Source: Diphasiastrum complanatum (taxonomy: Eukaryota > Streptophyta > Lycopodiopsida > Lycopodiales > Lycopodiaceae). Taken from it: a DNA stretch of 64,000 nt. Of the stretch, positions 45,051 to 55,701 are shown in pieces. Every line of letters begins with the position of its first letter. The first letter of the stretch is position 1. The DNA lies in assembly GCA_029204225.1 (NCBI GenBank), contig CM055111.1, positions 19,721,003-19,785,002 on the forward strand. The letters are read 5' to 3'. Position numbers and translations under genes: made by a program. Below the pieces are notes generated by a model, which saw only the letters and a list, made by a program, of their open reading frames with translations, was not told the origin of the DNA and did not search any database.

Positions 45051-46570
45051 CAGAGTTTGGAAAAGTCAAGTAGCTTGAATTTGATACTTACATGTGAAAC
45101 AGCTCTATTTTGGTCCCTATCACTTGACATAGCCCATTGAATAATCATAATTAACTAGCATCAAAGTTCAAATTTGATGCCTAACGTGTGGTTTTGATGT
45201 TGATCACTCAACATGGCTGATGAAGGGATTAGACTCAACTAGTTTCAAATCTACTATAAATAAGATCTAATGACTTAGAAGATCTAGTAGAAGAGTTAGC
45301 AAATGGTTGCTTTCGAGCCTTTGAGAATAGCCTCCTTTGCTTAAATCTGTTTACAATGCAAGTATCATAATAGAGCAAACACCTTCCTTAAAATGAACAT
45401 CTAAACCACTATCCATTAGTTGCCCAACACCAAGCAAGCTCCTAGTAAGATTAGAAACATAGAGTACATTTGCTATATCCAATCTTTTAGAGGATCCAAG
45501 ACTTAAAGAGATCCAAGACTAGCCTCACTCTCAATCCACCATGTGTCATTGGAGTAGCTCTTGCTTGTTGGTGTAGATGCCATCAAGGATGAATCAACTT
45601 CATCCTCATAATCCTCAATGGTAAGGTTGTCTTGCTTACTCTCATCTTGTGCATTCTTCTGTTTGTCACTGGGATGTAAAGTGCCTTCCACAAAAGAAGC
45701 TCTTTTGTTTGGCTTTGTCTTTCTTCTTTCCTTTAGAGCTTAATTCTTGATCATCATCACTTTTGCCATGCTTTGGATTTTCTTCTTGGACTTCCATTAT
45801 GCAATACATTTAGATTGATTGTTTTTTATCACTTATCAATGGAATTGACCCCTACCATGCGATATAGCTCAAATTTATTGTCTATCACTTGAGATAAGAC
45901 ATTGAGTGATCAAGTTAGAGTAATTTCGAGTTTACGACATTCATGTAACTTTGAATGTTGTGCTTACATGTGAGACAACTCAATTCTGGTCCTAATTACT
46001 CATCATTGTTTTTTGAGTGATCATAATTGACCAACATCACATTGAATAGCTCAATCTTGGTGTCTATCAATGTAAATAGCCCCATTTTGGTGTCTCTATC
46101 ACTCAAGAAAGTCAAAATTTTCTACCTAACATATGATTTTGTTGCTTATCACTTGACATGGCTCTATCAAGTGACTAGACTCAACAAGTAATATATTATG
46201 ACAACTCAAGTTCAACCCCTTGTCAAACCCCTATGACACGTGATGACTTAAATTTTATGTCTATGCGTGGTTTTGTTGCTTATCACTCGACACAGCTCAT
46301 CAAGTGATCAGACTCAACCAATCCCAAGTCTAATTTACTAAGATAGCTCATATCAAATGAGATAATTAAAATTTGATGTGTATATTTTGGAATAGCTCAC
46401 TTTTGGTGCATATCACTAAAGGTTTCTCATAAAGTGACCAAATTTGAGGAATTGTGTGCTCATGAAATAGATTAAAGGCAAATCTAATGTCCAATACAAG
46501 ATCTTGGTCCTTATCACTTGACATAGAAGATCGAGTGACTGAACTTGGTCAATCTATGATTTGGAACAAT
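45050..46570. repeat. Degenerate array of a dyad motif, CACTTGA...TCAAGTG
   Basis: The core TCACTTGACATGGCTCATCA then AGTGAT, usually followed by AGACTCAAC, recurs in degraded form. Sites lie near 45,119, 45,203, 45,886, 46,148, 46,281, 46,408 and 46,502, spaced roughly 85-130 bp in the denser part. Its halves CACTTGA and TCAAGTG are inverted. The array resembles the subterminal repeats of CACTA elements, which bind their own transposase, but this is inference. Confidence 0.6.
45330..45780 (-). pseudogene. Copia gag/protease remnant
   Basis: The minus strand reads a Lys-rich gag end, then SNDTWWIESEAS where WWIDSGAS is expected (Asp-Ser-Gly lost), then NVLYVSNLTRSLLGVGQLMDSGL. It lies within the dyad-motif array. 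Confidence 0.65.
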
Positions 46571-47643
46571 CAATTTTGGCCCCTGATAGATTGAATCTAG
46601 TCCTTGGGCAGGATGATTAGTTTGTTGCTTGGAAGGACAAGAGAGCAATAGTTTTATTTTAAGAAGAGATTATGGCAGCAGAGATCTAATATAGGAGCAT
46701 GAGCACTTCAACAGATGGACAATTTTTTCTTGTCCCCTATCACCATCTCAAGAAAAATCCATTTTATGCTCTCAATGATCTTCTGAAATCAAATTCAACT
46801 GTAATACAATCAATTAGTCATGGCGATCCTGTTAGCATTGCTGGTAGCACCTCTGCACAAGACCACAACCAAGTATTTCACAAACAAAGATTTTTGATCC
46901 ATTCCTCGACGCTAGCAATCATCTAACAACGTCCGCCGAGTTATTTCCTTTCCATCCACTCAACACAAAATCCGAAAATACCCCACCACATTCCCTTGCA
47001 CTCTTGTCAATTGCTCTCATCTCCATCCATCAACAATCCCTCAATCTCTCCTTGGATTCCACCCACAAAGATCTCAGATCTCTTCTATCCTTAATCTTCT
47101 TTCAACTGGCTTTAACCGCACAGCACACAACCATGTTCCTCGAAATCTATTAGCTCATTGGTACAATACCTCATGGAAGTAAGAGTATATCTAGTGTCCC
47201 TCAGTGTATTACAAAAAAGAAGAAGGAAGATTGCACCCAGCTTAACACATGTTTTTTTATTTTTAAAAAAGATTCTGCCCCAGTAAGTTTTGACCTAAAA
47301 GGGTCGGAAAGGGTTTCTAAGGGACACATATATAAATATGTCTATCAATGTAAATAGCCCCATTTTGGTGTCTCTATCACTCGAGAAAGTCAAAAGTTGC
47401 TACCTAACATATGATTTTGTTGCTTATTACTTGACATGGCTCTATCAAGTGACTAGACTCAACAAGTAATATATCAAGACAACTCAAGTTCAACCCCTTG
47501 TCAAACCCCTATTACACGTGACAACTTAAATTTTATGTCTATGCATGGTTTTGTTGCTTATCACTCGACATGGCTCATCAAGTGATCAGACTCAACCAAT
47601 CCCAGGTCTAGTATACTGAGATAGCTCATATCACATGAGATAA
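46067..47643 (+). repeat. 300-bp direct repeat pair flanking an unknown ORF
   Basis: 46,067-46,365 recurs at 47,342-47,643 with few differences, carrying two dyad motifs in each copy. The second copy is itself framed by a duplicated word ('gtcggaaagggtttctaagg' at about 47,303 and 47,647). Confidence 0.85.
46699..47152 (+). other. Two overlapping open stretches, function unknown
   Basis: A 75-codon ORF (MSTSTDGQFFLVPYHHLKKN) ends at 46,926. A second frame stays open from about 46,886 to a TAG at 47,150, reading FDPFLDASNHLTTSAELFPF and ending in TTMFLEIY. A single frameshift near 46,885 would join them into about 150 residues. Codon use looks gene-like but I do not recognise it. Confidence 0.35.
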
Positions 47644-48375
47644 GGGTCGGAAAGGGTTTCTAAGGGACACATATATAACAAATTAATTAATACTTTATAA
47701 ACTAAATAATGTCCACAACTTATATGCGCCATCAAACCACATATTTACATTTGTCATTTTTTTTAAATCACAAAATTCTCTTAAACACATGGTCATTTTG
47801 TACCAACCATATCAAATCATCTACTTGTCTTATATCAAATCAAAATACAATTGATACTCATTTGTCCTTGAAAATCATCAAAATCTTGAAAAAAAACATG
47901 GTCCTCTTATATCCAAAATATGTCATATCAATCACATGCTTTTGTCCTTAAAAATTCATGCTTAAAAATATCTCATATCACCCACATGCTTTTGTCCTCA
48001 ACATTAGAGTCAAATCATTTTTTTAGTTCCATAAATTGTCATTTTGACAAACCACTCGCCATATGACACATTCCAAGCCGTAATCACAGATTTTCATGCA
48101 AAAAAAAATTGCGTTGCACTGCCACGCGTGGCAAAAAAATGCGTGGCAGAGCCACGCGACACTTGAAATATGGAAAATGAATATAAAGGCCCTCATTCAA
48201 TATTTCTCCATGCTTTCTTGTGAATTTGAGGCTCTCAAGCTCTCACACTCAAACTCTCACTCTCAAGATCTCACTCTCAAGCTTTCAATCTCTCATTTTT
48301 CTCTCTCTTTCAATCTCTCACTCTCAATCGTTTATTTCTTTTCACTCCTCTCCACTTTTTTCTCAATCTCTCCAC

Positions 48376-48380
<5 letters not shown>

Positions 48381-48455
<75 letters not shown>

Positions 48456-48610
48456 CTTTCACTCTCCAATTTCCAATCTCTCTTTCTCTTTCACACACTC
48501 TTTCACACCTCCTTTTCATTTTTCACACATTTAGAAGTTTGCTTTTCTTTTTCACTCTCTCACACATCTCTCTCTCTTTCACACACACACACACACACAC
48601 ACATTCATTT
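48381..48610. repeat. (CT)n/(AC)n microsatellites
   Basis: (CT)n at 48,381-48,413 continues as (AC)n to 48,454, with a further (AC)n at about 48,583-48,603. The surrounding 48,230-48,660 is T/C-rich. They form the leader of the next ORF and explain the Ser/Leu/His/Thr-only ORFs across them. Confidence 0.95.
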
Positions 48611-48669
48611 TTCACATTTGATATCTTTCCAAGTTCTTTTCACAACTTCATATATTTCTCTCAATAGTC

Positions 48670-49798
48670 ATGTCTACTAGTGGTAGCGGAGCATCAAGGA
48701 GGAGGCCAAGATCCTCTTCCGGTGGAAGAGGACAAGCCTCGGGATCGGATTATGATCGAGTGCAAGATTTTTATAGTATGCTATCTCCCGAGAAAAGGCA
48801 AAGGATAAAAGCCCTTTGTCTTTCCGAAGGAGAATCCGATCAACAAGATCGTGGATTCGTTTCGACAGACATGCCATCGGAAGAATCCACGAATATTTTC
48901 TATGACCTTGATGAGGATGATTCCATCATCATGGACATTAGGGGTAAGGTCATCATCGATAGATTGCACGACCTTACTCTTAAATACTTTGGTCACGATT
49001 TGTTTAGCCCTTGGGAGCAACAAGACCAAGGGGACAAAGACAAGATACTTGATATATTGTACCGTGAGTTTCCACAACCAAATCGATTTAATGACAAATG
49101 GGCGAAGACGAGTATGTGTACGCATATTCGTCATAAGCGCCAATTATTAAGACGATTTTGTAGTAAAAGCAAGAAGAGGCCGGGATGGGCATCTAAAAAA
49201 GATTGGGAAAAAGTTGTTTATGAATCCAAGCATCCTAATCTTGAGCGCTTTAAGCAACAAAGAGAGGCAACAAAATCAAGGCTTAATCTTTTAGGCCAAT
49301 CTCACCTTGGATCGGGAGGCAGGGCCAATATGCATGCCCAATTTGTAAGCAATTCTCTTTTAGCTAATTGGATTTCATATGTTTATTATTTATCAATATT
49401 TTTTTTGTTTTTTTCTAATCATCGATTGGTGTTGATGAAGGTTGATAAGTATACAAATGTCGAGTACAATATTGGATATCGCATGGCTATAATGCCTTGG
49501 TTGATCATCTTGCGACACAAGGCGTACATCCAGGGTAAGTTTTTGTTACATAATTTGTATTTCTCTTATTTTTTATACACAATTTTTATTTCATTTCAAT
49601 TTTATGACGTGTTTGGCTAATAGTTATTAATTTGTTTTGTGAATATGTATGTAGAGGGCATCCGCTTCCTTTGTGGAAGAAAGTACGGGAGGAAACCAAG
49701 GAGAAGAAGGGAATGAAGATGAAGGGGACGAAGGCGAAGACGAAGGACAAGATTCGGCTTCGGGCAACGATGAGGGAGAAGATAGCGAAGACTAAGAA
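48670..49798 (+). CDS. tnp1-like protein (Ptta/En/Spm plant transposase family), probably spliced
   Basis: ATG at 48,670 opens MSTSGSGASRRRPRSSSGG, a low-complexity start. It continues to a conserved helical block (LFSPWEQQDQGDKDKIL, NDKWAKTSMCTHIRHKRQL, RPGWASKKDWEKVV). It ends in the REATKSRLNLLGQSHLGSGG signature, which resembles the end of the PF03004-type domain. A donor GTAAGC at about 49,348 and a second, GTAAGT, at about 49,534 suggest introns. A final exon from about 49,660 gives an acidic tail (GNEDEGDEGEDEGQDSASG) ending at 49,796. The exon-2 frame could not be fixed. No stop interrupts exon 1. It may belong to a CACTA element, but it lies opposite in strand to tnp2. Confidence 0.55.
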
Positions 49799-50380
49799 GC
49801 CTACTATTACTTCTTAGATTTGATGTATTTTTAGTATTTGCAAAAGTAAAAAAAAAGAGTATTAGTATCAATGCTCTTTTCATGAATTAGATGCGAATAT
49901 GTACACTTTTTTGAATTATGAATATAAACTTTTGTATTTGATCATCTCTATCTCATTATGTATAGAATGATTGTTTATTGTTTATGTTTTTCTATTTTAT
50001 CTTGTATAAATTTGTTGTAAATATATACAAACAATAAAAGACAAACAAAACATCAATTTAAGATGATAAAAACATACCTCATCTATTGTTTGGATGATCT
50101 TTAATTCCTTCTAAGATGCATCTCTTTTTTTTCTCTATAAAAGCAAACCACGTAAACCAAATCATTTTTAGATTACAAATCAAACAACAAAATGATAATT
50201 GCTAGAATACAAATCAAAGAATCATTGTTAAATTAAAAATCGTTAATCATTGTTACATCAATCTCACCATGTTCAAGATACTATGAAAATGCACTTTATG
50301 ACTCAAATGTAATCTATCAAAATTTAGAATGCATAATATATCTCATGAATAAACAATGAAAAACTAACAAACAAAAGAAT
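49799..50380. other. AT-rich spacer, no gene seen
   Basis: No coding region or recognisable repeat. Confidence 0.5.
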
Positions 50381-50788
50381 AATCATCTATGGAAGTGATA
50401 AAATAGATTGCATCTCCTAAGGACGGAGTTGGCAATGGACCACAAAGATCGCTATGTACAAGATCCAATACATGCTTTATTTTGATGGAATGTGATTTGG
50501 GAAACTTGCTTCTAGAGTGTTTGCCATAGATGCATTATTCACAAAAGAAAGATTTCCTATCCAATGAAAAAGAGAAATACAATCCATCAACTAAATTATT
50601 ACAACGCATATAAGAAAGTGATCTTGTATTTACATGTCCAAATCGACTATGCCACAGAATAGCACTATCGTTTACATTTTCATGAGAGATGCTAGCTAAT
50701 GCAACTAAGTTAAAGAGCACGTAAAGATTTCCGACTCTAGTGCATGTGGTCAGAGTAGTATCTTCATCTGAAGTGAAAAAATCGCGAA
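50381..50788 (-). pseudogene. Copia pre-integrase fragment
   Basis: The minus strand reads TRVGNLYVLFNL and ILWHSRFGHVNTRSLSYM, then SFFCE, a stop, and CIYGKHSRSKF, a GAG-pre-integrase zinc region. HSDLCGP-like sequence continues in another frame. It abuts the LTR of element F at about 50,788. Confidence 0.75.
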
Positions 50789-51633
50789 GCCAAACAATCG
50801 GGAATGAAATCAATTCGGATGGAGTTCGGATATGATTGCTGGTCACTGCCTACTATATCATTCCTGCAATCCTCCAGAATGTAGACAGACATTGTTGACC
50901 TACGTTCTAAATTAATTCAGCATTCAACAAGATTGAACCAATGTGTGAAATAGATAAAACATGTGAATGAGATACACGAACAATAGCAGACAATATTCAA
51001 TCGAGATCAGACAAAATTCAGAATGATATGTGCATAACAGCTATAACATTGTCTACTGATCCTCTTGGTTTCAAGCATTGTGTGATAGACCCACATAGCG
51101 CAGTGGCATGACAGAAGCGATGGTCTCCCACGAACAGTGTCTCGCTTACTAGCGGACTTCTTGGATCTCCGTGGATCCTACTTACAAAATTGTCTCGCTC
51201 ACTAGAGGACTTTTCTGTTCTATATTTTGTCTATCTGTGTTTGTGTATATTTGATGCATTTAGCAATTGCATATATTCAAAGTAACATTTTTGACTAGAT
51301 AGATTAAACAATCTATAACTAATCTTAGATTACAAGAGCGGTGGATTAGGCATGTCCTAACGCTCTTTTGTTGATGTCACAATATCATATCAGAGATTAG
51401 TACTTCATGGTACTTGTTTGATCTTCTTGGTCCTTTGGAACGCGAAGGTTTCATGTCGTGAAGAGTTTCGTGTCGTTTTGTGTCATTTGACCTTCTCCTA
51501 TTCTGTCGCAAACATTTTTCTTTTGCGTCGTTTGACCTTCTCCTGTTGTTCGTGTTGTTCGCGAACATTTTTTTTTCATGTCTTTTTGTCAGATTGGGAG
51601 TCAAGAGCTAGTAGAGCTTTGGTAACAGAAACA
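50788..51633 (-). repeat. 3' LTR of copia F
   Basis: On the minus strand it starts TGTTTCTGTTACC after AAGAAACAAAA. It carries the family's 'gttcgcgaacaa' words and ends in the TTTTTTCAC region near 50,790. Confidence 0.7.
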
Positions 51634-52125
51634 TTTTGTTTCTTCATCTCAAAGCGTGATAACTTGATGACTCCAAGACTTCTCCTCTGTTTCTCGAACA
51701 GACCTTTGTCTAAGGCCTTTGTGAAGATGTCAACAACCGCCTTCTTCGTTCCAATGAAAGTAGTCTGCAGCTTCTTCTTTTCGATCAGATCCCTTATCAA
51801 GTGGTACTTGATTGCAATGTGTTTCTTTCTTGAGTGAAACACGAGATCCTTTGTCAGGTGTATTGTGGATGTATTTTCCATCTGCAAAATCAGAGGTTCA
51901 TTTCTCGTTTCACCTAGTTCATCAAAGAACTATTTGAGCCAACTGATTTCATTGGCCATCTTTGTTGTTGTTACGTATTCTGCTTCGCCAAATGATTGAG
52001 CCACGATGGTCTGCTTTTTGATGACCTAGAGAATTTCTGCTCCTGCTACAATGGTGCATCCTCCTGAGAAACGTTTGTAGTCGTCCTTGAGAGATGCCCA
52101 ACTAGCATCACTATATGAAAGCATC
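51634..52125 (-). pseudogene. Copia F RNase H end
   Basis: Reads LSYSDASWASLKDDYKRF, then KKQTIVAQSFGEAEYVTTTK and LILQMENTSTIHLTKDLVF. The polyprotein end follows (KHIAIKYHLIRDLIEKKKLQ), then DIFTKALDKGLFEKQR, into the polypurine tract. One or two stops. Confidence 0.8.
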
Positions 52126-52990
52126 TGGAACCATGCATCACAAGAATAACATGATACACTCAATTTTCAGATTTAGCCAACACGAATCGATAGTATGTCC
52201 TTTGCATTTGCATCTCACGCATGTCTTCTTGTCGCCATTCTGCTATTTTGGCTTCTCTTTGTTTTTCCATTTGCCTCTGTTGGCTCCTTCTACTTTCTGG
52301 TCTCGATCATGCTTTCGGTCAGACTCCCTCTTAGGCTTGAACTACTTCTTTGTCTTCTCCTTGTTGTTGTAGAGAGCTTGGTCAGAAGCATCCTTGTGAT
52401 CAAGATGCTCACGATCTTCGACTTCTTCTTGAATCTTGATCATTGTCTTTTAGAGTGTCATAGCTAGATCCTTTGCTAGCAGCGTTTGGGTTGTCTGGAA
52501 GGATCTTGGTAAAGCTCTTAATAGATAGGTGAGCTGATTCTCTGCTGATACTGCATTCTCTGCTACAAAATTGTGTAATGAAAAAATTAGATCCTTCATC
52601 TTTCTGATAAAGGAGGTGAGGTCTTTGCCATCCCATTGCAGGTTTGTCAGTTGATCTTCAAGAAACGTGAACTGATTGTGTGATTTTGTCTGAAATTTTG
52701 TGAGTAAAGTATCTCACATCTCTCTTGCATTGGAGAGTGTAGCGAGGTCAAGAGTCAGGCTATCCTCAATGGATGATGACAACACGGCTACTGCCTTGTC
52801 GTTCTTCTCTCTCCATTCACATACATCTTTGCATGTAATTGTAGGCATCTCCTCGGTTCCATCCACCTAGGGAAATAATCCTTCTCCCTTTAGTATAAGA
52901 GAGGTCTTGACCTTCCATGCTAGGAAGTTAGATCATGATGAGTTAAGGAATGTGCAGATCTTTGATTGTATACTGCTTATTGAAGCCATG
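52126..52990 (-). pseudogene. Copia F gag
   Basis: Gag of the same family as A and D, from an ATG near 52,989 (MASISSIQSKICT). UBN2-like region follows, then a CVRCKCKGHT-like knuckle near 52,205. Many stops. It runs straight into RNase H sequence. Confidence 0.75.
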
Positions 52991-53084
52991 GTTGTGAACT
53001 ATGTTCTCACTTGTTAATGGTTTTTTGTCATGAATGCTTTGCCTCATGGATCTCATAGTTTTGTGGCTATGTCAGACTATGACA

Positions 53085-53097
53085 GGCTCTGATATCA
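53085..53097 (-). promoter_or_regulatory. Primer-binding site of copia F
   Basis: The minus strand reads TGATATCAGAGCC, one base different from the usual TGGTATCAGAGCC. Confidence 0.75.
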
Positions 53098-53098
53098 G

Positions 53099-53967
53099 AG
53101 AGCGAAAAAATCGCGAATCGAAAACAAAACATGAAGTGAAACAATCGCGAATGAGATCAATTCGGATGGTTGTTGGTCATTGCCTACTATATCATTCCTA
53201 CAATTCACCAGAATGTAGATAGACATTGTTGACCTATGTTATAAATTAATTCAGCATTCAACAAGATTGAACCAATGTGTGGAATAGATAAAACAAGTGA
53301 ATGAGATACATGAACAATAGCAAACAATAATTCAATCAAGATCAGACAAAATTCAGAATGATTGTGCATAGTTGATACAACGTTGTCTATTGATCCTCTT
53401 GGTTTCAAGCACTGTGTGATAGACCCACATAGTGCATTGGCATGACAAAAGCGATGTTCTCCCACGAATAGTGTCTCGCTTACTAGCGGACTTCTTGGAT
53501 CTCCATGGATCCTGCTTACAAAATTGTCTCGCTCACTAGCGGACTTTTCTGTTCTATATTTTGTCTATCTGTGTCTGTGTATATTTGATGCATCTAGCAA
53601 TTGCATATATTTAGAGAAACATTTTTGACTAGATAAACTTAACAATCTATAACTAATCATACATTACAAGAGCGACGGATTAGACATGTCCTAACGCTCT
53701 TCTGCTGATGTCACCATATCATATCATGGAGTAGTACTTCATGGTACTTGTTTGATCTTCCTGGTCCTTTGGAGCATGAAGGGTTTTGTGTCGCGAAGAG
53801 TTTTGCGTCATTTCACGTCGTTTGACCTTCTTCTATTGTGTCGCGAACATTTTCCTTTCATGTCCTTTGACCTTCTCCTGTTGTTCGTGTTGTTCGCGAA
53901 CATTTCGTTTTCATATCTTTCGTCAAAATGGGAGTCAAGAGCTAGTAGAGCTTTGGTAACAGAAACA
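53099..53967 (-). repeat. LTR shared by copia F and G
   Basis: It serves as the 5' LTR of F. It also sits where the 3' LTR of G is expected, directly after G's coding sequence and a polypurine tract. It contains the two 'gtctcgct...ctagcggac' words typical of the family. Confidence 0.7.
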
Positions 53968-53989
53968 TTTTGTTTCTTCATCATCGAAG

Positions 53990-54309
53990 ATTGTATACTG
54001 TTCAGATGAGAAAGTAACAGTGTAGTCCTCATCACTCATTTTAGAAACTGACAACAGGTTCTTTGACAATTGAGGTATGTGAAGAACATTGATGACATAA
54101 ATAGAAAGATCATTGTTGAAAGTGATTTTGACTATCCCTTTGCTTTCCACGCGTATGGTGCTTGAATCTCCGAGGTAGATGAATTGATCTCTGTTGTAAG
54201 CTGCATACTCGATAAACCATTCCTTGCGACAGGTCATGTGTTGGGTAGCGTCACTGTCCAAGTACCAGCTATCGTGGTCTTTGTTGCCACTGTTGTAAGC
54301 CATTAATAG
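53990..54309 (-). pseudogene. Copia G protease
   Basis: Reads DSWYLDSDATQHMTCRKEW. The active-site Gly of Asp-Ser-Gly is changed to Asp. Downstream FIYLGDSSTI, VLHIPQLSKNLLSVSKM and EQYTIFDDEE are normal protease/pre-integrase sequence, open for 122 codons until the frame enters the polypurine tract and LTR. Confidence 0.85.
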
Positions 54310-55098
54310 GTGTGTATCTTGTTCCTTAAATTTTGTCGCATTGGAGGAGTTTGGCTACTGCTGCTATTGCTTATTTGTCTCATTGTAGATGTGGATGCGA
54401 CACTCCTTGATGTTGTGATTGGCTCTCTTGCAATATCTATAGAAGAGCTTCTTGTGTGATCCATTGTTCTCACCTTGAGTGTGAGGGTTCTACTGTTGCT
54501 GCTGCTGCACTTGATTCTTGGCCTTGGAATAGTCTTTCTTCTTGGTGTACAGGGCCATGGATTTGTCTTTGATGGATAGGTCACTGGTCTTTCTCCGCAT
54601 TTCTTCTTGAAGAAGATGACCGATCACCTTTTGAAGAGTGAGGTTGGGTTGTGTGGAGATCATCACCACAAAGTATTCATATGACTTTGGAAGAGAAGAA
54701 AGCAAGGTGATAACGACATCATCATCTTAAATGGCACATCCTACAGCTGATAACTGATCCAATACAGATTTGAAGTTATTGATGTGAGAAGTGATGGCAG
54801 TAGAATCAGACATGCTAAGAGTAAAAAACTTCCTTCTAAGATGTAATCTAGTGGTTACATCATGAGTCTCATAGATATTTGATAACAAATCTAATATATC
54901 ATCTTTGATCTTTCATGTCTTTGCTTGGTCACCATCTTCTGGTTTTAGGTTAGAACCTTCTACTAGATTCCAAAGATCTCTATCTATCAACATCATCCGA
55001 AGTTTTAACTTCCAGATGTAGAAGTTAAATCCATTGAACTTGTCAATGATTCTAGCTTCGTTGGATGATGAAAATGAAGAGCTACCAATGTGAGACAA
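54310..55098 (-). pseudogene. Copia G gag
   Basis: Starts MSHIGSSSFSSSNEARIIDK, then FYIWKLKLRMMLIDRDLW, LLSSLPKSYEYFVVMI and a Lys/Gln-rich tail. The zinc knuckle reads FYRYCKRANHNIKECR, so its first Cys is lost. Stops after DQAKT and within the Gln run. Confidence 0.8.
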
Positions 55099-55151
55099 AT
55101 TAACAGTAATACAAATAGAACAAACTTAATCTCTCAATTTATTTGAGCTAT

Positions 55152-55163
55152 GCTCTTATACCA
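55152..55163 (-). promoter_or_regulatory. Primer-binding site of copia G
   Basis: The minus strand reads TGGTATAAGAGC, one base different from TGGTATCAGAGC, three bases inside the LTR end CCCATCA. Confidence 0.8.
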
Positions 55164-55166
55164 ATC

Positions 55167-55701
55167 TGATGGGGCAAGGGAGAATGGAGAACACGAACGA
55201 AAAAGAGAGCAAGAATATTTGCGGAATAGCTCTCCCTCTACAATCAGCTGCTAGATGCAAAAATAGTCTAGTAGATTATTTATGCTAGGTTAGACTTAAT
55301 CGTTCTATTGTCCAACATGATCTTAAAAATTAACTTATACTCACAAAAACATAATGCGTACAGTCCACCGAAGAGATTAGAAATAGTTTGAGGTATTACT
55401 ATAGATCAAATTTCAATGAGAAGTTTAGTTCAAAAAATAGTTTGAAAGAGCAGTATGACAGTGCAAGTTCCTCAGACGTCAAAGACAGCCATCGTCTGAT
55501 CAAAAACTGAAGAGTTGTAGATGTCTGGGTTCTGATCCGAGTGAGTGAACAAATTTTATCAAACAACAATGAAGTGCATTCAAATCACAATAAGCATTCA
55601 TCTACGTTATACACAGATAGAAGAACATATAGTTGTTATATTATACTAGAGCACAACAAATGACTGTTACAACCAGAATGATGGTGTAACTGGGAGGCTC
55701 A
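55167..55701 (-). repeat. 5' LTR of copia G
   Basis: The minus strand begins TGAGCCTCCCAG and ends TTGCCCCATCA. It aligns with 59,893-60,533 (plus), sharing 'ataacgtagatgaatgc', 'cttcggtggactgta' and 'gcatctagca'. Confidence 0.75.

Larger units (their letters stand above)
50788..53967 (-). mobile_element. Ty1/copia element F, large internal deletion
   Basis: 5' LTR (53,967-53,099), PBS, gag (about 52,990-52,126), RNase H end (about 52,125-51,634), polypurine tract and 3' LTR (51,633-50,788). Protease, integrase and RT are all gone; gag is fused to RNase H at about 52,125. The two LTRs are of the same type and similar length. No target duplication is visible because the left neighbour is another copia and the right neighbour (element G) runs into the LTR. 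Confidence 0.8.
53968..55701 (-). mobile_element. Ty1/copia element G, gag-protease then deletion
   Basis: 5' LTR (55,701-55,167), PBS, gag (55,098-54,310), protease (54,309-53,990), then a jump to the polypurine tract and a foreign-family LTR at 53,967. Its own LTR type matches the LTR at 59,893-60,533, not those of F, so the right and left ends come from different families. Confidence 0.75.

Noticed and set aside
48096-48680. 194- and 104-codon ORFs rich in Ser, Leu, His, Thr
   Set aside because: They are translations of CT/AC microsatellites and T/C-rich leader sequence.
42662-49798. One intact CACTA element spanning tnp2 to the tnp1-like gene
   Set aside because: The two genes are on opposite strands, no CACTA terminal repeats were found, and other elements lie between them.
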